Positions 57,657 through 64,000 of a DNA stretch of 64,000 nt are shown here, piece after piece. The stretch comes from Plasmodium coatneyi (lineage: Eukaryota; Apicomplexa; Aconoidasida; Haemosporida; Plasmodiidae). Each line of letters begins with the position of its first letter. Position 1 is the stretch's first letter. Position numbers and translations under genes: made by a program. The DNA lies in the NCBI RefSeq assembly GCF_001680005.1, contig NC_033568.1:558001-622000 (forward strand). Direction: 5' to 3'. The notes below the pieces were generated by a model. That model saw only the letters and a program-made list of their open reading frames with translations, made no database searches and was not told the origin of the DNA.

Positions 57657-58142
57657 ATGGGAGGCAAGTCAAAGGGAAAGAGATCTGGCACGAGGTATAA
57701 GTTTTCCAAGAAATTCAGAAAACATGGAGAATGCTCAGCGAACAAATTTTTGGAAAACATCAACTACGGAGACTACGTGGATATTGTATGTGACTCGACT
57801 CAACAGAAAGGTATGCCATTCAACTTCTACCATGGAAGAACAGGAAAGGTATTTCATATAACCAAAAGAGGTGTTGGCGTGTTAGTAAACAAAAGAGTTA
57901 AGCACCGAATTATACAGAAGAAGGTTTGCGTGAGGATTGAACACGTCCGTAAGTCACGCTGCAATGAAGACTTCAAACTGAGGAAAGAAAAAAATGCACA
58001 ACTTATTAAGGAAGCGAAACTGAAAAAGGAGTTTATTTCCATTAAGAGGCAACCCGAGGGACCTAAACCTGCCGCCATGATCAAAGTCCCCCCCACCAAA
58101 ATTATTACCGTTGAGCCGTTGCCCTTTTATGAGGAGTATTAG
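57657..58142 (+). CDS. RPL21: 60S ribosomal protein eL21
   Basis: Cytosolic large-subunit protein eL21, 161 residues, about the length of human RPL21 (160). The start MGGKSKGKRSGTRYKFSKKF corresponds to the family's TKGKRRGTRYMFSR block. GDYVDIV, then MPFNFYHGRTGKVFHITKRGVGV and VNKRVKHRIIQKKVCVRIEHV, match eL21 through the SH3-like barrel and into its helical C-terminus, ending PPTKIITVEPLPFYEEY. eL21 binds 5S/28S rRNA near the central protuberance. The codon use looks cleaner and the frame more conserved than its neighbours, as expected for a highly expressed gene. One coding exon. Confidence 0.98.
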   Translation: MGGKSKGKRSGTRYKFSKKFRKHGECSANKFLENINYGDYVDIVCDSTQQKGMPFNFYHGRTGKVFHITKRGVGVLVNKRVKHRIIQKKVCVRIEHVRKSRCNEDFKLRKEKNAQLIKEAKLKKEFISIKRQPEGPKPAAMIKVPPTKIITVEPLPFYEEY

Positions 58143-59540
58143 AGGTAGATAGAACCAGCGTATCGTGGGAAGTAGCCACGTGAGCGAACAAGAAACAACG
58201 CAGAATGTCGGAGGACCGTTGGTAATGTGGAAGTCAGAGGAGGTCATAAAGAGAGAGCAAACAGAGACAGAACCGTGTAGCATATGGAGCAGAACAAAAT
58301 GGTGCACAAGTGTGACGCGTTATATTAACAATGCATTTCCCCACACACTCTTCATGGCAGTTTTTTCATTTTTCAATCTCCTGTGATGGTTCTTACTTGC
58401 CTTTCCCGCGTTACCACTTTCTTCCGCGTCCAATCCACGTATTAACAAATTTCCTATTCATGTGAATAATTTTCCTTGTACCTCTTTTTTTTTTTTTTTT
58501 TGCTTCCCTGTTGTGCATGTTTTTTCCAGAAGAGTAACTCAAACGCGCAAGCAATTTAATCGAAAATTTATCTGTCGCTATAAGGTTCTGTGGCTTGTGT
58601 GCGGCCCAGACTTTGTTTTTCCTTGCGGGGTTGATAAGGGCATCATGCCACCTTACATACATCGCCCCATTGGCCCCTTTTCCAGGGTGCCCTCGGCCCG
58701 TGGGGACTGGCTGGGTATCTCCACCAGTCAGGCAACACAAATAAAAGGACCAACCTATCCACATGTGCGAATAATAAACAGGATGAAACCCTCCGTGTGT
58801 TACCATCTGCGCACGCGTAACCTCTGCATGTCGAATGTACACCCCCTCGGGGAGGAGTGGTGATGCAGACAGCACAGCCCCCTTAGGGAAGCCATACCAT
58901 GTGCGCTGGCCTTTTGGAAAACTTCCTCGTAGTTCTTTTTTTTCCATTCCGTTAGCGTTATTCTCAGAAGGGTTATGCTGTACTTCCTTTTTACTTAATA
59001 TGCTGCTCAGTTAGCCTACCTTACAACACGGGCAACCTCTTTCTCCAAAAAGGAGTTTCAAATCACTCTGTTGTCAGTCGCAGCAATTAACCCATGTTTC
59101 GAGCGAAAGGACAGAGGGCCCTCTCCCTTTGCGTGATGTAAGAAGAATTTCCCTCACCGAAGGGGAAAATTATCCAACGCCACGTTTCCCCCTTACCAGC
59201 TTTATGCGCAAGTGCTAACTGTTATTTTGCGTTTTGGTTTGGCCCCCTTCGGTTGTTTCGCTTTCGTTTTCGCTTTCCATTTTTTTCGCTTTTTTTTTTT
59301 TTTTTTTTTTTTTTTTTTCCGGCGCCGGATCATCCATTTTTGCCTGAACAAGTCAGAAGATTTTTTCAAAGCGTCATATACGCCGCGTTTTTTTTTTTTT
59401 TTTTTTTTTTTTTTCTGGTCTTCTTTTCGCTAGCCTTTCCAGACCACGCGTATATACTTTCCGAGGGCAACAAAGCCACTAAAAGAAAACGTGGCTACGG
59501 CGCGTTAGAACACGTCCATTCTGAAGTGAAAAAAAAGAAG
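58143..59540. other. Intergenic region between RPL21 and HGH1
   Basis: About 1.4 kb. T runs of about 25 at 59290-59318 and 59390-59414 precede the HGH1 coding region, and an acceptor-like CTTTCCAG ends at about 59441. The frame upstream of the chosen HGH1 ATG is open back to a Phe-rich T tract, so a short 5' exon cannot be excluded. A 178-codon minus-strand frame (58411-58947) has no supporting features. Confidence 0.45.
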
Positions 59541-61043
59541 ATGGAGGAGGAGGAAGTCAACGAGGAGAAGATGGAAAATGGCAAGGGCAGTAGCCAACAG
59601 AATGACGCCCTATACGATGAATTATTTTCTCTCATTTGTGAGGACAAGGATGTTGTTAAAAGGGAGGCTTTTAAAATCCTGTTAGGTCTGATTGACGATG
59701 AGTCTATGGTGGCATACATACAAAAGAACGAAAAAAAATGTTTGAGGGTTTTGATTTCTGGATTGAACTCCAATTACGAGGTGGTTGCTCTGCAATGTTT
59801 GGTGAACTTATCCGCACACATCCCCAAGGGTAAGTACATCACGCGTGCATTATACGTGCATTATACGTGCATCACGCGTGTAAGTGGAAGGGCGGCAGTT
59901 AGCCCTCCCCCCCGTTGACTGCTTCACCGTATCGTCACTCCACCTGTTGACCGCTTGACCCCTTGACCGCTCCCCCCGCAGAGCTAATCCAAAGGAATGT
60001 CATCGAAATTGTGTTCGACATACTGAGGGAGGAGGAGGAGACCGAGGCAAAGAGCCACACGGAACTGTACATCCTGCTAGTGGCAAACCTATCCAGGGAA
60101 AAGGAAGGAATATATAAAATTCTGGACCTTCCGGAAGAGAAGCTAAAAGAGCAGGCGCAGGAGAAGGACCAGACGAAAGAAGAGTTAGCCGTAAGTTACT
60201 ACCTTAACAAATTGTTGCATCTTTTCTCCAAGCCGATCGTTCCATCCACCATTAACAAACAAATCACAGACAAGTACTTTTTCATTTCTCACGTATTAAT
60301 TAACGTATCCTCTGTAAAGGAGTGTGTCCCTTTTTTCAAAAGCGTCTTTCTGTTGAATATGCTAAGCAAACAGATGCTTCACCCGGAGAGATGCACAGCT
60401 GTCCTTCAGTGCGTAATAAATCTTTCCATGAGTGAACAACTCCATCCTTATGTGTTTCATGAAGACTGCTCTTTAATACCTCATGTCCTTTCCCTTGTCT
60501 ACACACGTGGGAAGGGTAGCGAAGATAAGCTTTCAACACCCTCCTCGAAGGACACTAGCCAAAAAGGGACGAACAAAGATCCTGTGCATCATCTCATTCT
60601 GGATATGTCTACAGTGCTCACCACCTCCACGGATATAAAAAACAGAGTCATGATTCTTCTACGGAATTTGTTCACGCGGGAGCTGGCCAGGTGGGTACAC
60701 CCACGTGGGGAGGCCATCTCTCCAATAACATCTGCATCGTCCTTTTCATGACCGACCTTTTGCAACCTTCCTCAATTTTCCTCTTTTAACTTTTTTTATC
60801 CCCCCCCCTTGCAGGGAAAAGCTCTGCAGCTACGGAATCGAACACGTCTTAAAGAACTGGCTCATTTACGAGAAGAACACGGGCATCGCGTAAGTGCACC
60901 GTTTATGAGTGACCCAAGTTTGTTCGCCCCCGTTTATGTGCCCAATTCATCGACCTGCCTTTCATCTTCCCCTCAGATGTGACGTCACCCACCTGGTCGA
61001 CATGTGCACGGAGATAACCCCGGGCTGCATTTACATCGAATGA
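59541..61043 (+). CDS. HGH1: HGH1-like armadillo protein (four exons)
   Basis: My model is 59541-59829, 59982-60690, 60815-60889 and 60977-61043, giving 379 residues (human HGH1 about 390). Donors are GTAAGT, GTGGGT and GTAAGT; acceptors CCCGCAG, CTTGCAG and CCCTCAG; phases agree. Helical repeats run from about residue 20: VVALQCLVNLSAHIPK and TELYILLVANLSREKEG resemble the HGH1 armadillo repeats, and the region around ERCTAVLQCVINLS and KNRVMILLRNLF resembles later ones. The C-terminal EKLCSYGIEHVLKNWLIYE corresponds to the family's final helices. HGH1 is a cytosolic chaperone that helps eEF2 fold with Hsp90/CCT. The start is the first ATG before a Glu-rich leader; an upstream exon is possible. 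Convergent with the last gene. Confidence 0.7.
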
Positions 61044-61379
61044 GGGTAACCACACAGGGGAAAATAATCCCCCTCCAAAACGAAGTTCAGTTAGACAACA
61101 GACAGAGTGACGACGAAGTGGCCCGTCATTTGATTAACGAAAGAGTTAACGGAGTGATTCTCTCTTCCCAACCCTCCCAATGCTAGCGGGAGGGAAAAAA
61201 GAAAACAAAAAAAGAAGCATAGCATTAGCATACCATTAACATAGCATAGCTTACGATAACTTAGCTAACTCCACCACGGAGTAACAGAATGGACAGGCCG
61301 ATCCCCCGGCAATTCCACGACAGAACTACATTCACAGGGAAGTAGGTACATCTGGACGATACAAACGAACGAAACAGAA
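61044..61379. other. Convergent 3' spacer
   Basis: A 336-bp gap separates the HGH1 stop (+) and the stop of the last gene (-). It contains a short GCATAGCATTAGCATACC-like direct repeat at about 61216-61250. No gene. Confidence 0.5.
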
Positions 61380-63725
61380 TCAGGACAAAACGTTTGCCAC
61401 CAATTCATTGAGGTGCTTAACTTGCTTCTCGAAAATGTCCAACATATAGGCGTTCATCTCTTGTGATAAAACGTCTACCCCTTCCGTTTTGCCAATCTTG
61501 TTAGACTCGTTTTCTTCACCCCATTGGGGATTGTTTCCATTGCATGTAGTAGAATGCTGCTGCCCTTCCGTTGAAAAATCCTTGGGCGACCCACCAGGAC
61601 ATGTTTCCACGTCTTCATCACACTTCTCTATACGTGAAGTTAGTTCTTTCACTTTGTCTTTTTTATTCTCTTCATTAATGTAGAACACGTTTTTCGAATG
61701 ACGATCCCCCTCTCCATCTAGAGTAGGTTCCTTTGTGGGACTCTCCCCTGAAGAGGGTATATTTCCACAACAATTCGTTTCCGTCCCTGTTGGGAACTCT
61801 TCCCTTTTTAATACCTCTTGGCAGTTTACTTCTTCCTGTTTCTTTGTTTCGGTGTTCCCGCATGGGGGACCCTTTGTGGGGTTATCGAACTCGGCGTGTG
61901 TGTGATCATTCGGGCCGGTTTCCCCATCGTTACCTTCATTGTCCACCCCGTTGGAGACCCGTCCTATGGCCCTCAGAAAGCTCCGCTTAAACTGCGCCGA
62001 TGACGTAGACAGTGCGAAAACATCTTCATTGTCTGTGCTCACACATCCTTCACTGGACGACGGGAGGCTTTCCCCTTGGCTGTTATGAGATACGGACAAG
62101 CCGAGGAGGTCATCCCCATCCTTATCGTTTGAAAAATTAAAATCTTCTGAAACGAAGCTTTTATAATTAAGCAGATTTTGGCTGTCTCGGTTTTGAATCC
62201 GTTTTTCCGCACTTTGGCTAGCTGCATCTACTTTTGCAAATGAGTTGGGTTCTTCCCCATTGCACAGTTCGTTTGTCACGCTATCGGAGAGCAACTCATC
62301 CCTTGAGTAATTGAGGCTGTCACAAAAGGTGGGTTTCTCACGTCGCTTCTGGTGTCGCGTCTGCATCTGTGTCTCCTGTCGCTCCTCCCCCGAGTAGAAG
62401 CCAAGCCTCTTTTTTATATTCATAATAATTGCCTTCACATTGTGCTCAGTCATCTTTTGGCCGAGCGCGGGTTCCCCCCTACTACGTAAACCCTTCTTGC
62501 CACTACTACCAAGCCTACCGTTCCTGCTAAGCCTACCCTTGCTTGTCTCACGTACCTTTCCCTGCTGACCCTCCACAACACCCTGCATACGCTTGCACAG
62601 ACTTGTATTTAAAATCTTACTATAGTTAATGAGCTTAATTTTTTTGTTGTGATTTGTGTATAAATTTTTTAGTGAGTCGAATAGATGCAGTTCCTTGTCT
62701 TCCTCCAGTGAGTGCATTGTGTTGTCCACCTCAAGGGGGTGGTTGCCTACCGTCTGGTCAGTGTCCATCCGACTTGGACCGTCCCTAACCCCTGCGTCGA
62801 AACTCACCTCAGTGGGGAAGTCTTCCCTGAGATGTTCCCCCAAATGGTTGCTTACCCCCTCCAACGGGTCGAAGTTCAAATTGAAGGAGGAAAAAAGGGA
62901 CTCCCCGAAGATGTTATTACCTTGTTGGCTCACCCGTCCTGCAGGGTTGTCCTCATCGCTAGAAGAATCGACCCCCCCGCTAGACAGACGGTCCTGCTCC
63001 CCTGCAGTCTTTCCCCCCATGCTGCTCGTCGAAACGGATAAGCTTAACCTGTCCACGTTAAGGTAATTTTGCACGCGCCAATTTTTCACCTTACTTTCCT
63101 CTACAGTCACATATGCCCTTTCGTTAAATTCGTCTGTGTAATAATGCAAATCCTCGTGATCTCCTCCTTCTTCTACTCCTTCCATGTCCTGCAATCCGTT
63201 CGTAGAGAGTAACTCCTTCACTTTGCTGGTCGTGTCTCTCCCGCGTGTGTGCGCGTAGAGGTGATGCTCCTTGCGGGGCTTAGCGGCCGCTTTTTTCGCC
63301 GAGTTTTTTTTTTGCCTATTTGGTACGTGTTCATTCTTCACCTGGTCATTAAAACGGCTGCTCTTTGAATCTTCTTTCCTTTTCCTTTTGTTGTCTTTTT
63401 CTGTTTTTCCCCCTACACATTCGTGGCAGTTCGGGCGGTCGTTCCCCTCAGGGGGACTCTTCCCGTCTGTATCGCCACCCTCATCGGTGTGATATTCCTG
63501 ATTACCTTCCACAACGTGTGCAGCGCCATCATTATTGTTGGTCTGTTTCGTTTCCCCTTTTTGTCCCCTTTCATCACATGCAGCTAACTCCACCTTGCTG
63601 AACGTAAAGGGCAGGCTTTTAATAATATCGTCTTTAATGTCCCTGTGCATTTTCGTACCTGTGTACATGTTGGTAGGGGTCTCTGTGTAGTGAGAGCGGG
63701 GTGACTTTCCTTCATCCGTTAACAC
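61380..63725 (-). CDS. Conserved protein of unknown function, low complexity
   Basis: A single frame of 781 residues beginning MLTDEGKSPRSHYTETPTNM and ending KQVKHLNELVANVLS. It is hydrophilic throughout and rich in Glu, Asp, Ser, Asn and Gly, with a basic stretch near residues 110-160 (KRKRKEDSKSSR, KKNSAKKAAAKPRKEHH) that could act as a nuclear signal. There is no membrane segment or signal peptide. Short ordered patches stand out: YYTDEFNERAYVTVEESKV, KIKLINYSKILNTSLCKRM and the C-terminal helix MNAYMLDIFEKQVKHLNEL. These may be binding motifs in a largely disordered protein. No family is recognised. Synteny would make it the neighbour of HGH1 in other Plasmodium species. Confidence 0.75.
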   Translation of the reverse strand: MLTDEGKSPRSHYTETPTNMYTGTKMHRDIKDDIIKSLPFTFSKVELAACDERGQKGETKQTNNNDGAAHVVEGNQEYHTDEGGDTDGKSPPEGNDRPNCHECVGGKTEKDNKRKRKEDSKSSRFNDQVKNEHVPNRQKKNSAKKAAAKPRKEHHLYAHTRGRDTTSKVKELLSTNGLQDMEGVEEGGDHEDLHYYTDEFNERAYVTVEESKVKNWRVQNYLNVDRLSLSVSTSSMGGKTAGEQDRLSSGGVDSSSDEDNPAGRVSQQGNNIFGESLFSSFNLNFDPLEGVSNHLGEHLREDFPTEVSFDAGVRDGPSRMDTDQTVGNHPLEVDNTMHSLEEDKELHLFDSLKNLYTNHNKKIKLINYSKILNTSLCKRMQGVVEGQQGKVRETSKGRLSRNGRLGSSGKKGLRSRGEPALGQKMTEHNVKAIIMNIKKRLGFYSGEERQETQMQTRHQKRREKPTFCDSLNYSRDELLSDSVTNELCNGEEPNSFAKVDAASQSAEKRIQNRDSQNLLNYKSFVSEDFNFSNDKDGDDLLGLSVSHNSQGESLPSSSEGCVSTDNEDVFALSTSSAQFKRSFLRAIGRVSNGVDNEGNDGETGPNDHTHAEFDNPTKGPPCGNTETKKQEEVNCQEVLKREEFPTGTETNCCGNIPSSGESPTKEPTLDGEGDRHSKNVFYINEENKKDKVKELTSRIEKCDEDVETCPGGSPKDFSTEGQQHSTTCNGNNPQWGEENESNKIGKTEGVDVLSQEMNAYMLDIFEKQVKHLNELVANVLS

Positions 63726-64000
63726 TCAGCATGGGTGCGTACCTCGAGCGATTCACACAAGGCAGGAAGAACAAAACGGAGTGGCGGGAAAGTGCCACGC
63801 ATGCTCTGCTTGGCACCCGTTCGGCGGGACATGCCTTTACCTTAAAAAAAATACATAAAAAAAATACAAAAAAAATAAAATCCAATGCAATATGGTGTAA
63901 CTTAACGAATTAAAAGTACCCCTCGTTATATGCCCGTTTCATATTACCGTTTGCCCCTTCTCCACGTATGGTGCGCTTAAAATATACACACTGTTCGTGC
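63726..64000. other. 5' flank of the last gene
   Basis: This is upstream sequence of the minus-strand gene ending at 61380. It has an A-rich stretch with AAAATAC-type repeats at about 63843-63880. The window ends before any further gene can be recognised. Confidence 0.5.

Noticed and set aside
58411..58947. 178-codon minus-strand frame between RPL21 and HGH1
   Set aside because: No family, no signal, Lys run from an A tract, composition like random intergenic DNA; overlaps the RPL21 3' flank.

Overview
This is nuclear chromosome sequence from a malaria parasite. The gene set (Plasmodium-type PEP carboxylase, a gABCG2-like half transporter, a signal-peptide lipase with long acidic inserts, Asn-rich proteins), the A/T homopolymers between genes and the short AT-rich introns all point to Plasmodium. 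Coding DNA on the right is close to GC-balanced, unlike P. falciparum, which suggests the P. vivax / P. cynomolgi / P. knowlesi clade; I cannot fix the species. From memory, the order RPL21 - NAC-beta - PRMT1 - ABCG2 - PEPC - QCR6 - lipase matches the centromere-proximal part of P. falciparum chromosome 14, so the block appears syntenic (not checked).

Layout. Bases 1-6.7 kb hold no recognisable gene. Their core, about 1.37-3.64 kb, is almost pure A+T and is the best candidate for the centromere, with less extreme AT-rich flanks. From 6.7 to 25.7 kb four genes lie on the minus strand: a seven-exon Asn-rich protein with a coiled-coil tail, a small single-TM protein, a class 3 lipase, and a secreted/plastid-type protein resembling trigger factor. 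QCR6 (+) follows. Next come a large Rab3GAP1-like gene (-) whose frame is broken at a poly(A) tract, a possible small three-exon gene (-), and then a run of plus-strand genes: PEPC, a large unknown gene with a frame break, ABCG2, MORN5, DNAI2, PRMT1, NAC-beta, ribosomal protein eL21 and HGH1. The window ends with an unknown low-complexity gene (-).

Functional links. MORN5 and DNAI2 are only 93 bp apart on the same strand, and both families belong to motile cilia; in Plasmodium the only flagellated cell is the male gamete, so this looks like a small axonemal cluster. NAC-beta, eL21 and HGH1 (an eEF2 chaperone family) form a translation/protein-biogenesis group. PEPC and QCR6 are carbon-metabolism and respiratory genes. 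Several genes were assembled here from exons that single long reading frames miss (MORN5, HGH1, the tail of the first gene, the first exon of the Rab3GAP1-like gene). I saw no tRNA, rRNA, CRISPR or transposon. One structured intergenic segment at 53.3-53.5 kb may be a non-coding RNA.
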